The notes beneath the pieces are model-generated. The model was not told where the DNA came from. It was given only the letters and a program-made list of their open reading frames with translations, and ran no database searches. The translations under genes and the position numbers were made by a program. Of a stretch of 64,000 nt of DNA, positions 9,665-19,142 are shown piece after piece. How positions within the stretch are numbered: position 1 is the stretch's first letter; each line of letters opens with the position of its first letter. Source of the DNA: Parapedobacter composti (lineage in GTDB: Bacteria; Bacteroidota; Bacteroidia; Sphingobacteriales; Sphingobacteriaceae); assembly GCF_900112315.1 (NCBI RefSeq), contig NZ_FOLL01000008.1, forward strand, positions 1 to 64,000, given 5' to 3'.

Positions 9665-11436
9665 CAGTGGATTTCCAAGGTGTATGGAAGGCGGGCCTGT
9701 ATGCCGCGTTGTTGAAGCGCCGTCTTCACCTGTTCCAGATACCTATAATAGTCGCCCAACTCGCGCTGACCAAACCACGCACTGATACGGTCGGTAGACC
9801 TGCCCAAAAGCGATTCCAGCGTACTTTTGATTGCCGGATAGCGAACAATGCGATAGGTCTCAAGCCCAGCTTTGTGTGCTGCAGCAGCCACAGCATCGTC
9901 GATATTGCCAAGCCTGTCTACCAGCCCGTTAGCCAACGCCTGCTGCCCACTCCACACCCGGCCCTGCCCGATACTGTCTACCCGGGTCTTGGACATCCCC
10001 CGCCCATCGGCTACCCGCTGCAGGAACGTATCATAGATTCGGTTCACTTCAAGCTGTATGATGTTCCGTTCGTCTGCCGTCAACGGCCTGTCCACATTAG
10101 CTAAAAAGTCAGCATACTTCCCGGTTTTGACCTCATCAAACGTAATGCCCAGCTTATCGTTCAGCAGCCCTTGCATATTAGGGATCAACCCGAACACCCC
10201 TATTGAGCCGGTAATCGTATTAGGCTGTGCGAAAATCGAGTCGGCTGCTGCGGCGATATAGTAGCCACCGGAAGCCGCCACGTCGCCCATAGATACGATG
10301 ATGGGTTTCACTTGGCGTATTAGGTTGACTTCCCGCCAAATCACATCGGAAGCCAACGCGCTACCTCCCGGCGAATTAATGCGTAGCACTACGGCTTTGA
10401 CTTTATCATCCCGCCGCACCTTGCGCAGTTCGCGCGAAATCCGATCGGATCCAATCACCGCATCATTACCTTCGCCGCTCACAATTTCCCCTACGGCATA
10501 TACCACGGCGATGCGGTCACGCCCACCCGTTGGGGTTGGCTTGACCCTTGGCCTATACTTCGTAATCGCCACCGCATTGAGGTCTTTGGTTTCGTCGACA
10601 TCCAGTGAATCCTTTAGCTCCCTTATCAGCTCATCTTTATAGCGTTTTCCATCAGCCAGCCCCAGTACAACTGCGTCATCGGCCGTCCGCACGCGGAATC
10701 CATCGGCAATTGCAAACAGCGAATCACGGCTTGTGCCGCGGCTTTCTGCCACTTGATCGAGATAATGATTGTAAATACTACCGAGAAATGCACTTACTTG
10801 CTCCCGGTTAGCATCGCTCATCTTATTCAGCGTGAACGGTTCAACGGCACTTTTATACGTACCTACCTTTATCACCTGTGCTTCAATGCCCAACTTGTCG
10901 AATGTCCCTTTCAGGAACATCGTCTGTGATGCAAGCCCCCTGAAGTCTACCGTCCCTTCGGGATTCACATACACTTTATCCGCTGTAGAAGCCAAATAAT
11001 AAGCCCGCTGGGTATAACCTTCGCTGTATGCAACAATAAATTTCCCGGACGCTTTGAAATCAAGCAACGCGTCCCGTATCTCCTGTAAAGTGGCAAAGCT
11101 GGCTGACACAGCAGACAAATCCAAGTAAATGCCCTTTATTCGGTCATCCTCCTTCGCCCCTGCGATGCGCTCGAGGATGTCGTTCAACCCGAAGCTTTTG
11201 GCGGTCGCCACTCCGGGTATATCCAGTTCTTCAAATGGATCAGGGATGGTACGTTCGGTTATCGCATGCTTTAGGTCAATGTAAAGCAATGAATTATCAG
11301 CAACCACCGTCTCTTTATCTGCGCTCATGGAGCTGATCATACCTCCAATAATGATGATACCGATTACCATCAATAAAATAAAAGAAAGGAAAATACCGGT
11401 GACCGTGGCCAACACATATTTAAAAAAAGACTTCAT
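9664..11436 (-). CDS. sppA: Signal peptide peptidase SppA, 67K type
   Basis: A 590-residue membrane-anchored serine protease that degrades cleaved signal peptides. One N-terminal membrane segment (residues about 5-35) is followed by two tandem ClpP-like domains, as in the long E. coli type. The second domain shows [15 protein letters not shown] and [16 protein letters not shown] with the nucleophilic Ser. The first domain holds the region [19 protein letters not shown], where the catalytic Lys comes from. Head of the sppA-mvaB operon with a clear promoter upstream. Confidence 0.93.
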   Translation of the reverse strand: MKSFFKYVLATVTGIFLSFILLMVIGIIIIGGMISSMSADKETVVADNSLLYIDLKHAITERTIPDPFEELDIPGVATAKSFGLNDILERIAGAKEDDRIKGIYLDLSAVSASFATLQEIRDALLDFKASGKFIVAYSEGYTQRAYYLASTADKVYVNPEGTVDFRGLASQTMFLKGTFDKLGIEAQVIKVGTYKSAVEPFTLNKMSDANREQVSAFLGSIYNHYLDQVAESRGTSRDSLFAIADGFRVRTADDAVVLGLADGKRYKDELIRELKDSLDVDETKDLNAVAITKYRPRVKPTPTGGRDRIAVVYAVGEIVSGEGNDAVIGSDRISRELRKVRRDDKVKAVVLRINSPGGSALASDVIWREVNLIRQVKPIIVSMGDVAASGGYYIAAAADSIFAQPNTITGSIGVFGLIPNMQGLLNDKLGITFDEVKTGKYADFLANVDRPLTADERNIIQLEVNRIYDTFLQRVADGRGMSKTRVDSIGQGRVWSGQQALANGLVDRLGNIDDAVAAAAHKAGLETYRIVRYPAIKSTLESLLGRSTDRISAWFGQRELGDYYRYLEQVKTALQQRGIQARLPYTLEIH

Positions 11437-11453
11437 ACGAATATTCTAATATC

Positions 11454-11485
11454 CAAACTTAGCTAAACTTGGCGGATATGCAAAA
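11454..11485 (-). promoter_or_regulatory. Promoter of sppA-mvaB
   Basis: Minus-strand TTTTG, 19 bases, then TAAGTTTG, a canonical Bacteroidota promoter about 18 bp before the sppA ATG. Confidence 0.7.
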
Positions 11486-11555
11486 CTAACAGCTATCCGT
11501 GTTCGTTGTTTGACGGCGATGCATCTATATCGTTACAATTGCTCTATCTTTTCCT

Positions 11556-11563
11556 TACCTTTG
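11556..11563 (+). promoter_or_regulatory. -7 element of the folK-hpt gene
   Basis: TACCTTTG matches TAnnTTTG and lies 33 bp before the ATG. A TTG lies 14 bases upstream, which is shorter than the usual spacing. Confidence 0.55.
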
Positions 11564-11596
11564 TGAAAACTAATCAAAGATAGGGTTTAATGATTC

Positions 11597-12463
11597 ATGT
11601 TTTCACCAGATACTACAACCGCTTACTTATTATTAGGCACCAACATGGGCCACCGTTCCGTACTTTTGGAGGAAGCCATCCAACATATTACCCATAAGGT
11701 TGGCTCAATACTGCGGCTTTCCTCCGTATATGAAACTGCGGCGTGGGGAAATGAGCAGCAACCCAAATTTCTTAACCAAGCGCTGTCTGTAGCCACTCGG
11801 TTTGCACCAATCGAGTTGTTAGCACAAGTCCATTCCATCGAACAGCGCCTCGGGCGACAACGGAAAACCAAGTGGGAGCCGCGACCCATCGACATTGACA
11901 TCCTGCTTTATGGCGACCAGGTAGTAAACACGCCCCGCTTGCAAATCCCGCATCCGCACTTGCCTAACCGCCGGTTTGCACTGGTGCCGTTGCACGAAAT
12001 CGCGCCCGAGTTGCGCCATCCCGTATCACTGAAAACCATCACCGAACTCCTAACCCACACACCCGATCAATTACCCGTATACCTTTTAAAACAACCAACC
12101 ATGAGCAACACAAGCTTTAAAGAAGCCAACATGGGCTACCTCCAGGATTTATCCGGCGGCAACCCGCACATTATCCGGGAAATTCTCGAATTGTTTATCA
12201 AGCAGACTCCCGAAGACGTTAAACTTCTTGCCGCGTATATTGAACAAGCCCACTGGGAAAAGGTATACCAGCAAGCACATCATATCAAACCCACCATGTC
12301 CTATGTTGGCGCCGAAGCGATACGAGCCGAAATACAGGAAATAGAGGACTGGGCTAAGAACCGCAACAAACTCGACAAGCTACCCGAAAAGTTTCATGCG
12401 CTGCAATCCCGGCTCGACACACTGTATCGTGAATTGAACGGATACCTTGAATCGATTGGCTAA
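11597..12463 (+). CDS. folK: FolK pyrophosphokinase fused to a histidine phosphotransfer (Hpt) domain
   Basis: A 288-residue open frame. Residues 1 to about 155 are a complete FolK (6-hydroxymethyl-7,8-dihydropterin pyrophosphokinase, folate synthesis): LLLGTNMGHR, EQRLGRQRKTKWEPRPIDIDILLYG and IPHPHLPNRRFALVPLHEIAP. Residues about 180-288 are a helical Hpt domain: YLQDLSGGNPHIIREILELF and AHHIKPTMSYVGA, with the phosphoacceptor His in AHHIKP. An internal ATG at 12101 (codon 169, MSNTSFKEAN) sits where a separate Hpt protein would start. The product may be one fused protein, two proteins from one mRNA, or both. FolK is known; the link to phosphorelay is inference. Convergent with pssA, overlapping it by 4 bp. 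Confidence 0.85.
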   Translation: MFSPDTTTAYLLLGTNMGHRSVLLEEAIQHITHKVGSILRLSSVYETAAWGNEQQPKFLNQALSVATRFAPIELLAQVHSIEQRLGRQRKTKWEPRPIDIDILLYGDQVVNTPRLQIPHPHLPNRRFALVPLHEIAPELRHPVSLKTITELLTHTPDQLPVYLLKQPTMSNTSFKEANMGYLQDLSGGNPHIIREILELFIKQTPEDVKLLAAYIEQAHWEKVYQQAHHIKPTMSYVGAEAIRAEIQEIEDWAKNRNKLDKLPEKFHALQSRLDTLYRELNGYLESIG

Positions 12464-13146
12464 TAACGTGGCCGGAGCGCCTGGAAATGGATATATGAAC
12501 ACAGAAAATACAGCACCAGAATGGCGGGGGTGGCCGCAAACCCCAACCACACCACCAACACGGTGCTGCTGATCAAAAACAGGTATTTCCAGCGGTTACT
12601 GTTCCACGACCACGACTCCGATTTCATCGAAAACAAGCGAATATTGCTCACCAACAGCAAACTATTGATTAGTACACTGCACACCAGAAAAGCCGGGTGA
12701 TAAATTACCTGTCCGTAGCTTTCAGCAATAAAAGGTAATGACATCACATAGAAGGCATTCATTGGCGTATTCAAGCCGATAAAATCATGGGTCTGGCGGT
12801 CGTCAAGGTTAAATTTCGCCAAACGAATAGCGGAGAACACGGTAACCGTAAAACCAAGAAAAGGCAATAACCCGTTGCCCGGGAACGCCGTCCTGAGCAA
12901 CAGGTGAAAAATCGCGCCCGGCAAGAAGCCGAAACTCACCACATCGGCAAGTGAATCCAGTTCTTTGCCCATGGCTGATTTTACTCCCAGCGCACGAGCC
13001 ACTAAGCCATCGAGAAAATCACAGACGCCTGATACAACGAGGCAGTATGCCGCCACCTCGAACCGCCCTTGCAATGCAAACACCCCCCCCACGCAACCAC
13101 TGAATAGGTTCAGGCAGGTAAGCACATTGGGAATATGCGGTTTCAC
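12460..13146 (-). CDS. pssA: CDP-diacylglycerol-serine O-phosphatidyltransferase
   Basis: A 228-residue integral membrane enzyme making phosphatidylserine, the precursor of phosphatidylethanolamine. The CDP-alcohol phosphotransferase motif is complete at residues about 46-68: DG, two residues, AR, eight residues, G, three, D, three, D. Several membrane segments follow. It starts with GTG that shares a base with the rho stop (TAGTG), so it is translationally coupled to rho. Its stop overlaps the convergent folK-hpt gene. Confidence 0.93.
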   Translation of the reverse strand: MKPHIPNVLTCLNLFSGCVGGVFALQGRFEVAAYCLVVSGVCDFLDGLVARALGVKSAMGKELDSLADVVSFGFLPGAIFHLLLRTAFPGNGLLPFLGFTVTVFSAIRLAKFNLDDRQTHDFIGLNTPMNAFYVMSLPFIAESYGQVIYHPAFLVCSVLINSLLLVSNIRLFSMKSESWSWNSNRWKYLFLISSTVLVVWLGFAATPAILVLYFLCSYIHFQALRPRY

Positions 13147-14648
13147 TAACTATTCATACTGATAAGAAATTCCTCATTGGATTTTGTCCCCCGCATCTGC
13201 GCCAATAGGAACTCCATCGCCTCGGTCGAATTCATATCGGCCAGGTGATTACGCAACACCCAAATCCGCTGCAGTGTTTCGCGGTCATTAAGCAGGTCAT
13301 CTCGACGGGTGCTGGATGCGATAAGGTCAATAGCCGGGAATATCCGCTTATTGGACAGTTTACGATCCAATTGCAGTTCCATATTACCTGTTCCTTTGAA
13401 CTCCTCGAAGATGACTTCATCCATCTTTGAGCCTGTATCGATAAGCGCTGTAGCCAAAATGGTCAGGGAGCCACCATGCTCTATGTTCCGTGCCGCACCA
13501 AAAAATCGTTTGGGCTTATGCAACGCATTGGCATCCACACCACCCGACAAAATTTTCCCCGATGCCGGAGCTACCGTGTTATAGGCACGCGCCAAGCGGG
13601 TGATGGAGTCAAGCAAGATGACCACGTCATGACCGCATTCCACCATACGTTTAGCCTTTTCCAGCACAATATTGGCGATCTTAACATGCCGCTCCGCAGG
13701 TTCATCGAATGTGGAAGAAACCACTTCCGCACGTACGCTCCGCGCCATATCGGTCACCTCTTCCGGCCGTTCGTCAATCAAAAGGATAATCAGGTACACC
13801 TCTGGATGGTTCTTGGCAATCGCATTGGCCACATCCTTCAGCAACATGGTTTTACCTGTCTTGGGCTGTGCCACGATGAGGCCGCGCTGTCCCTTTCCAA
13901 TGGGTGTGAACAAGTCCATGATGCGGGTGGAATAATTACCTGTTCCGGTAAACAATTTAAGCCGCTCAGTTGGAAATAACGGTGTGAGGTAATCAAAAGG
14001 CACACGATCACGCACATCGGCAGGATTCTGCCCATTGATGGCTTCTACCCTTACCAGTGGAAAATACTTTTCGCCCTCCTTTGGGGGGCGGATACTTCCC
14101 CGAACCGTGTCGCCTGTCTTAAGGCCAAATAGCTTTATCTGCGATTGGGAAACATAAATATCGTCTGGCGATGTAAGGTAATTATAATCTGATGAACGGA
14201 GGAAACCATAACCGTCTGGCATGATTTCAAGTACTCCTTCATTTACGATGACATTATCAAAGTCAAGGCTTGTAGCGGGGCCTTCTATCTTACTACCGTT
14301 CGCAGGTCGTTGCACAGCGGATTCCGCGGCTACTTCTTCTTTGGCTGACGTAGTGGCTACCTGTGGTTCCGTAACAGCCTCTTCCCGAGTACTTCTAACA
14401 CTTACAGGTTCAGCAGATTTTACGGTACGCATACGTTTCCGTGGCCGCGGTTCTTCCGCCGGCTGAACTTCGGCAGATCCGCCAGCCTCTTCTGCCGCGG
14501 ATTTGGCCGCTTCTTCTTCGCCTGTGGCGACAATTCTGGCAATCAGTTCTTGTTTTCTGAGTTTATCCGCGTCTGCTATGCCGATCAATTTTGCTATCTC
14601 ACGTAGTTCAGACACGAGCTTCGCATTCAATTCATTAATATCCATCAA
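13146..14648 (-). CDS. rho: Transcription termination factor Rho
   Basis: A 500-residue hexameric RNA helicase. Residues 1-45 are the SAP-like N-terminal domain ([18 protein letters not shown]). Residues about 45-125 are a low-complexity acidic/basic insert common in Bacteroidota Rho. Next is the cold-shock RNA-binding domain ([16 protein letters not shown]), then the ATPase with Walker A QPKTGKT, Walker [16 protein letters not shown], and the Q/R-loop region [20 protein letters not shown]. Length exceeds E. coli Rho because of the insert. Upstream lies a 424-bp AT-rich region, which may hold a leader for autoregulation. Confidence 0.96.
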   Translation of the reverse strand: MMDINELNAKLVSELREIAKLIGIADADKLRKQELIARIVATGEEEAAKSAAEEAGGSAEVQPAEEPRPRKRMRTVKSAEPVSVRSTREEAVTEPQVATTSAKEEVAAESAVQRPANGSKIEGPATSLDFDNVIVNEGVLEIMPDGYGFLRSSDYNYLTSPDDIYVSQSQIKLFGLKTGDTVRGSIRPPKEGEKYFPLVRVEAINGQNPADVRDRVPFDYLTPLFPTERLKLFTGTGNYSTRIMDLFTPIGKGQRGLIVAQPKTGKTMLLKDVANAIAKNHPEVYLIILLIDERPEEVTDMARSVRAEVVSSTFDEPAERHVKIANIVLEKAKRMVECGHDVVILLDSITRLARAYNTVAPASGKILSGGVDANALHKPKRFFGAARNIEHGGSLTILATALIDTGSKMDEVIFEEFKGTGNMELQLDRKLSNKRIFPAIDLIASSTRRDDLLNDRETLQRIWVLRNHLADMNSTEAMEFLLAQMRGTKSNEEFLISMNS

Positions 14649-15072
14649 CTATAATATAAAAAATAAATAAGGATTTCGCTGTTACACACAGAAATTTATC
14701 CACCCCTATCAGCTGCACATTTCAATCGTAATGAATCAGCATCTTAGTCTTCAGAAATCAATGATTTTCGTTGAAGTGTTAGGATAAATTTGAGAATTAC
14801 TGCGCAAAGTAAAGGATAACTTTCGGAATTTCAAAAGAATATTAAAAAAAAACTAAAATACATATCACTAAACTATAGCACGCCACGTTAATAACGATCT
14901 GTTTTTCAATAAGGTCTGCTTTGCTTATTGTTTTTAATAACACAAAACCGGGCAAAAAGTTTTTAAATATTAAAAGCCCACTTTGCTGTTTTTTTCAAGG
15001 AAAACTGTATTTTCGGCACGTGCATTTGAATATCATTAATAATATCATATACCAACAACTAACACCCAACAA
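14649..15072. other. Divergent AT-rich region between rho and a sugar kinase
   Basis: No credible ORF. Bases about 14820-14990 are very AT-rich. The region must carry the divergent promoters and a possible long rho leader. I could not assign a specific element. Confidence 0.4.
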
Positions 15073-15924
15073 ATGATTATTATTGCAGACGGAGGATCGA
15101 CCAAAACCAACTGGTGCTTGCTGGATGACGCTGGAAAAAAAGTGTATTTCAACACGGAGGGTTACAATCCGTATTTCGTAGATAGCGAATATATCGTCCA
15201 ATCGCTAAAAAAGGGATTACCCAAAGATTTGCCGTTTGAGCGGGTCGCCGAAGTAAACTACTACGGTGCAGGCGTACACAACGAAGAGAAGGCGCAGATT
15301 GTGATTAAAGCGCTTCAAAAGGTATTTACCGCCGCGCAAGTATTTGTAGGCCATGATTTGCTGGCCGCAGCCCGCGCGCTGCTGGGTGATCAGGCTGGTT
15401 TTGCTGCCATCCTGGGCACAGGCACCAACACCTGTATTTATGACGGCAACGACATTATTCACAATATTGATTCAGCCGCTTACATTCTGGGTGACGAAGG
15501 TAGCGGCTGCTACATTGGCAAAAAGCTGCTTACCGATTATATCCGGGGTTATATGCCTGAAGATGTACGGGAGGTGTTCTGGGAAACCTATAAACTTACG
15601 CCCGACGATGTGATGGACGCGGTATATACCAAACCGTTGGCTAACCGTTTCTGCGCCAGCTTCAGTAAATTTGTATACGACGTGATGGTCAACATCAACT
15701 ATTCGCGCGGTTTGGTTAAAACGTCTTTTGACGACTTCTTCCGTAACCTGGTATCCCGCTATCCGGATTACCAAAGCTACACCTTCAACTGCATCGGTTC
15801 GGTAGGATACAACTTCCGTAACGTGTTGGAAGAAACGGCCAACCAATACGGCATGAAGGTGGGCCGGATTGTCCGCTCACCAATAGATGATCTGGTACAG
15901 TACCACATCAATAAGTCGGCATAA
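15073..15924 (+). CDS. BadF/BadG-type ATPase, N-acetylglucosamine kinase-like
   Basis: A 283-residue actin-fold (ASKHA) kinase. The first phosphate loop is ADGGSTKTNWCLLD near the N terminus. Also visible are the adenosine-side motif AAILGTGTNTCIYDG and GDEGSGCYIGKKLL, typical of the Bacteroidota N-acetylglucosamine kinase group. It probably phosphorylates an amino sugar from cell-wall turnover. The exact substrate is not determined by the sequence. Single gene, convergent with the UPF0173 gene; its stop codon sits in the loop of a shared terminator hairpin. Confidence 0.8.
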   Translation: MIIIADGGSTKTNWCLLDDAGKKVYFNTEGYNPYFVDSEYIVQSLKKGLPKDLPFERVAEVNYYGAGVHNEEKAQIVIKALQKVFTAAQVFVGHDLLAAARALLGDQAGFAAILGTGTNTCIYDGNDIIHNIDSAAYILGDEGSGCYIGKKLLTDYIRGYMPEDVREVFWETYKLTPDDVMDAVYTKPLANRFCASFSKFVYDVMVNINYSRGLVKTSFDDFFRNLVSRYPDYQSYTFNCIGSVGYNFRNVLEETANQYGMKVGRIVRSPIDDLVQYHINKSA

Positions 15925-15940
15925 TTGCCGACTTATTTTA
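15911..15940. terminator. Bidirectional terminator with the kinase stop codon in its loop
   Basis: A 10-bp perfect inverted repeat ATAAGTCGGC / GCCGACTTAT with a six-base loop ATAATT, followed by TTTTAT. The TAA stop of the kinase is in the loop, so the last codons of the gene form the stem. It serves both convergent genes. Confidence 0.75.
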
Positions 15941-16579
15941 TAATTCCAGTTCCTGCCCGATTTCCAGGAGATGCAGGTTAAGTTGCGCGTCGGCAAATTT
16001 TTGTTTGGCCGCGTCCGTGTCAATGGTAATGGGCGGGAACGTATTGTAGTGGATACCAATTATGTTTGGGCAGTTGATGAAGCCGCTGGCAAGGATGGCA
16101 TCGTCTACATCCATGGTGTAATACCCACCAATGGGCAGCAACGCCCAATCAATAGCCATGTTCTCGAGCAATTTCATTTCCATGGTAAGCCCCGTATCGC
16201 CGGCAAAATAGATGGTCTTCCCGCCGCTTTTCAACACAAAGCCTACCGGTACGCCGGCATATTGGCCATCAGGCGTTGCATTGGTATGCAGGGCATACAC
16301 CATCTTCACACTCCCGAAGCTTGTTTGCACCGTACCGCCAAAGTTAAAGGGCACCAAATCCGACTCGGGGATACCCTGGCTATTCAGCCACATCGCCGTT
16401 TCGACTACAGCCAGCACCTTAGCTTTGCTCCTTTGCTGGATGGTCACCACGTCGGCCACATGATCGTCATGCGCATGGCTCAACAAGATGTAATCCGGCC
16501 GCAAACTGCCAATGTCGATGTGGGCAGCCTTGGGATTGGGACTGATAAACGGGTCGAACAAGACGTTGATCTCATCCAA
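15938..16579 (-). CDS. UPF0173 metal-dependent hydrolase, N terminus interrupted by a stop
   Basis: A metallo-beta-lactamase-fold protein with the metal site HAHDDH, plus FAGDTGL and GIHYN. The family normally begins MKxxYYGHSxxxxxxxxxxxLFDPF. Here the natural ATG at 16624, two bases after the ybaB stop, gives M-V-K-A-I-Y, then TAG, then GHSSLALQL and DEINVLFDPF in the same frame. The longest frame without a stop begins at a TTG (16579) and lacks the first 15 residues. The metal-binding core is intact. Whether a shortened protein is made from TTG is unknown. Last gene of the operon with ybaB and a lipoprotein. Confidence 0.75.
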   Translation of the reverse strand: MDEINVLFDPFISPNPKAAHIDIGSLRPDYILLSHAHDDHVADVVTIQQRSKAKVLAVVETAMWLNSQGIPESDLVPFNFGGTVQTSFGSVKMVYALHTNATPDGQYAGVPVGFVLKSGGKTIYFAGDTGLTMEMKLLENMAIDWALLPIGGYYTMDVDDAILASGFINCPNIIGIHYNTFPPITIDTDAAKQKFADAQLNLHLLEIGQELEL

Positions 16580-16624
16580 TTGGAGGGCTAAGCTGGAATG
16601 CCCCTAATAGATTGCTTTAACCAT
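16580..16624 (-). other. Expected N-terminal codons of the UPF0173 gene with in-frame TAG
   Basis: ATG at 16624, TAG at 16604-16606 as codon 7, then the family motif GHSS. One base change (TAC or TAT to TAG, the second Tyr of YYGHS) explains it. Confidence 0.7.
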
Positions 16625-16626
16625 AA

Positions 16627-16917
16627 TTACCTGTATTTATCCAATAAATCTCTGGTGATTGCCTGCGCTTCCGCCTGGCTAATGCTGTCGGCCTGCCTCA
16701 TGGCATGGTTAATGGCCACGGCAAGCAGCTCCTCAATTTCTTCTTTATCCGCCTTGGATAAAAACACCTGATCAATAAACACGTTGGTCACCTCCTTGTT
16801 CGCAGTAGCGGTTACTTTAATTACGCCGCCCTCGGCCTCTCCCGTCACGATAGTCTGATCCATCCGTTTCTTAATCTCCTCGGCTTTCTGACGGGCTTCA
16901 AACAGTTTGTCAAACAT
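16627..16917 (-). CDS. YbaB/EbfC family nucleoid-associated protein
   Basis: A 96-residue protein of the YbaB/EbfC DNA-binding family: an N-terminal helix (FDKLFEARQKAEEIKKRM), a beta-sheet core (GEAEGGVIKVTATANKEVTNVFID) and a C-terminal helix (ELLAVAINHAMRQADSISQ). These proteins form tweezer-like dimers on DNA and often sit beside recombination genes; here no recR is present. Lies 18 bp after the upstream lipoprotein gene and 2 bp before the natural start of the UPF0173 gene. Confidence 0.88.
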   Translation of the reverse strand: MFDKLFEARQKAEEIKKRMDQTIVTGEAEGGVIKVTATANKEVTNVFIDQVFLSKADKEEIEELLAVAINHAMRQADSISQAEAQAITRDLLDKYR

Positions 16918-16935
16918 GGTTTCCTTTTTTAATGT

Positions 16936-17892
16936 TTACGTTTTATCCATCCGGCCTCTTACGCTCAGGTACACTACGCTGTTATGCGGTATGCCCAGGG
17001 TTGTTGCCGGTTGAATGTCCAATAAGTTCTGCAGATACACTTCTATAATGCCGGTAAGCACCTTCCGCCTGGATTCTTCAAATTCCGGCATCACGAAAAA
17101 CTTGCCCAGGCGTAGTTTGCCGTCCGGCCCCACTAATATAGAAAACGTATGATAAAAATCTTTATATGCTTTATGGATAACAATATCATATTCCGGATAT
17201 AGGTATTCATAGGCGGCCGATCGCTTGGTTAGCTCTACACTGTCGGTATATCGGCGGCGTTTGATTTCCAAAATTGGGCTTTTACTTACCAGCTTGGGGT
17301 AGTTTTTCGATGAGTAAGAGCTGTCTACATTATTCAGGTTCCGGTTGGCGCGGGCTACCATGTGCTGCACGAACAACGAGTCTTGTCTGCGTGGTTTCCG
17401 TAATTCGGCTAATGGCGTTCCCAGCCGACTCAGGTATTCTTTGGCATAGAATCGCATGTATACATTAGAACGTATTTTATTTACCTTCAGCCCATCCAGA
17501 CTGAGCCGTTGCAGCATTATACTGTCTGGGTGCAGATCTATTACCTTCCATGCTTCCCGTGCGAAATGGAAAAACGAATCATGGTCGTGGGTTATCTTAA
17601 AATTGAACGACGAATCGCTGCCAGGAACATAAATCTGCACGGCATCTTCGCGCGTGAACTTGATGTGCCACTCGGGTTCCTGCACAAAACCGATGGAGTC
17701 ATATGCCAGCCCGTTGTCAAAAGAGCGCCGCACCTCATAAAAATCAATCCCCACAATAGGCGAAAACGAAGGGCGCCGGGGATCGACGTCTTTTCGGGCA
17801 TCCTGTTCAGGGGCGCCCGAACAACCCACCAGGCAGCAATAACATAACATGATCCGGCTCAGTAGTGGCATCAAACTATTTTGTGTCCGCAT
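16936..17892 (-). CDS. Lipoprotein of unknown function
   Basis: A 318-residue protein with a lipoprotein signal peptide (lipobox LVGC, followed by SGAPEQD). The mature part is rich in charged residues and mixed strands (VGIDFYEVRRSFDNGLAYDSIGF, EWHIKFTREDAVQIYV). I recognize no domain. First gene of the likely operon with ybaB and the UPF0173 hydrolase. Its position does not suggest a role in DNA metabolism, only shared transcription. Confidence 0.6.
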   Translation of the reverse strand: MRTQNSLMPLLSRIMLCYCCLVGCSGAPEQDARKDVDPRRPSFSPIVGIDFYEVRRSFDNGLAYDSIGFVQEPEWHIKFTREDAVQIYVPGSDSSFNFKITHDHDSFFHFAREAWKVIDLHPDSIMLQRLSLDGLKVNKIRSNVYMRFYAKEYLSRLGTPLAELRKPRRQDSLFVQHMVARANRNLNNVDSSYSSKNYPKLVSKSPILEIKRRRYTDSVELTKRSAAYEYLYPEYDIVIHKAYKDFYHTFSILVGPDGKLRLGKFFVMPEFEESRRKVLTGIIEVYLQNLLDIQPATTLGIPHNSVVYLSVRGRMDKT

Positions 17893-17967
17893 GGGGTGCT
17901 AACCTACTATAAATACCCATAATATCCAACAAATTTTGCTGTTACATTAACGGTATCCATAGCCAAC

Positions 17968-18603
17968 CTATTGCTTTCGGCTTATCGCTATACCGGCGTT
18001 GCTTGAACTATCCACACGGGTCACGTATTCCGGATGAGCTCTTACAAAATCCATATATTCCCGTATGCCGCTGATGGGCTGCAGCACATTATGGGCGGTA
18101 AAGGTGCCACCTGTCTTCAGTAAAGGATCAATGTCTTTGAAGTACTGCGTGTACCAATCCTTATCCGCGTCGGAAAACACAAAATCGAAAGGCCCTTCCA
18201 AGGTCTTTACCAGCTTGTGAGCATCACCAAGCACAAAAGTCACCACTTCGGTCAGTCCGGCAGCCTTTATGTTTTCGATTGCTTGGCGCTGCCGCCCTTC
18301 GTCCCGCTCAATGGTGGTCAGCTTTCCCCCTGTTTTACTAAGTGCCCAGGCAATCCAGATGGTGGAATGGCCCGTGGATGTACCGATTTCCAACGCCGAT
18401 TGGTAATTATTCGAAATAATAAGGTCGTACAGCACCTGACCGTCCTCCATCGGTACATTCAGGTCGCGCCATTCGCTTTGCTGCTTTTCCAGGAATCGCT
18501 TCACCTGTTGATCCGGATTATTTTCCTCCTGAGCTAAGCATCCAGCCACCAAACCGAAAAATAAGATGCCGAACAATACGGGTTTAATCTCTTTGAACAT
18601 CAT
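17968..18603 (-). CDS. Class I SAM O-methyltransferase-like protein with signal peptide
   Basis: A 211-residue protein. Residues 1-25 are a clear export signal (FGILFFGLVAGCLAQE), which could be a type I signal or a lipoprotein signal with LVAGC. The rest is a Rossmann methyltransferase: motif I ALEIGTSTGHSTIWIA, acidic ribose-binding TIERDEGR, and DFVFSDADKDWYTQYF. This is the O-methyltransferase family 3 / CCoAMT type. SAM is not expected outside the cytoplasm, so an exported copy is odd. A wrong start is possible, but the next ATG would cut into the fold. Confidence 0.75.
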   Translation of the reverse strand: MMFKEIKPVLFGILFFGLVAGCLAQEENNPDQQVKRFLEKQQSEWRDLNVPMEDGQVLYDLIISNNYQSALEIGTSTGHSTIWIAWALSKTGGKLTTIERDEGRQRQAIENIKAAGLTEVVTFVLGDAHKLVKTLEGPFDFVFSDADKDWYTQYFKDIDPLLKTGGTFTAHNVLQPISGIREYMDFVRAHPEYVTRVDSSSNAGIAISRKQ

Positions 18604-18740
18604 GTATATAAACAGACTAACCCATTATTTGTTTTTACCGCGCCCTCGTAAGGCAAGGGGGCAGTTCGGGCATAAAATCTAAACTTACTTTCGAAACCGA
18701 ATGGTAAGCCTTATATTTACAAACACACGATTTTAGAAGT

Positions 18741-19142
18741 ATGGAAAATATTGCAGAAGAAATACTGGAATATAACAAATCCAAGGAGGGAGAAGATAGA
18801 GCCATCTGCGAATTACTGGCCAAAACCATCCACACACATTTGCCTGAAGCAACGAACAAACTATGGCACGGGCACCCCGTTTGGTTTCTCGATGGCAATC
18901 CCATCACGGGCTATGATAAACTCAAAAATGGGGTGCGGCTGATGTTCTGGAGTGGTGCCGACTTTGGAGAGGATGACCTCGCCGAGCTTGGTTCGAAATT
19001 CAAAGATGCTTCCATCCGCTATCATTCCGTTGCCGAAATCAATATAGAAAATCTGCAACGGTGGCTTTCGAAATCAAGGGATATCCAATGGGATTATAAA
19101 AATATCGTAAAACGGAAAGGCAAATTGGAACGATTAAAATAG
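18741..19142 (+). CDS. DUF1801 (YdhG-like) domain protein
   Basis: A 133-residue protein of the DUF1801/YdhG type with the typical central segment KLWHGHPVWFLDGNPITGYDKLKNGVRLMFWSGADFGE and a basic C terminus. The fold is related to frataxin/CyaY. Biochemical role unknown. Monocistronic. Its end overlaps the convergent hydrolase gene by 9 bp. Confidence 0.75.
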   Translation: MENIAEEILEYNKSKEGEDRAICELLAKTIHTHLPEATNKLWHGHPVWFLDGNPITGYDKLKNGVRLMFWSGADFGEDDLAELGSKFKDASIRYHSVAEINIENLQRWLSKSRDIQWDYKNIVKRKGKLERLK

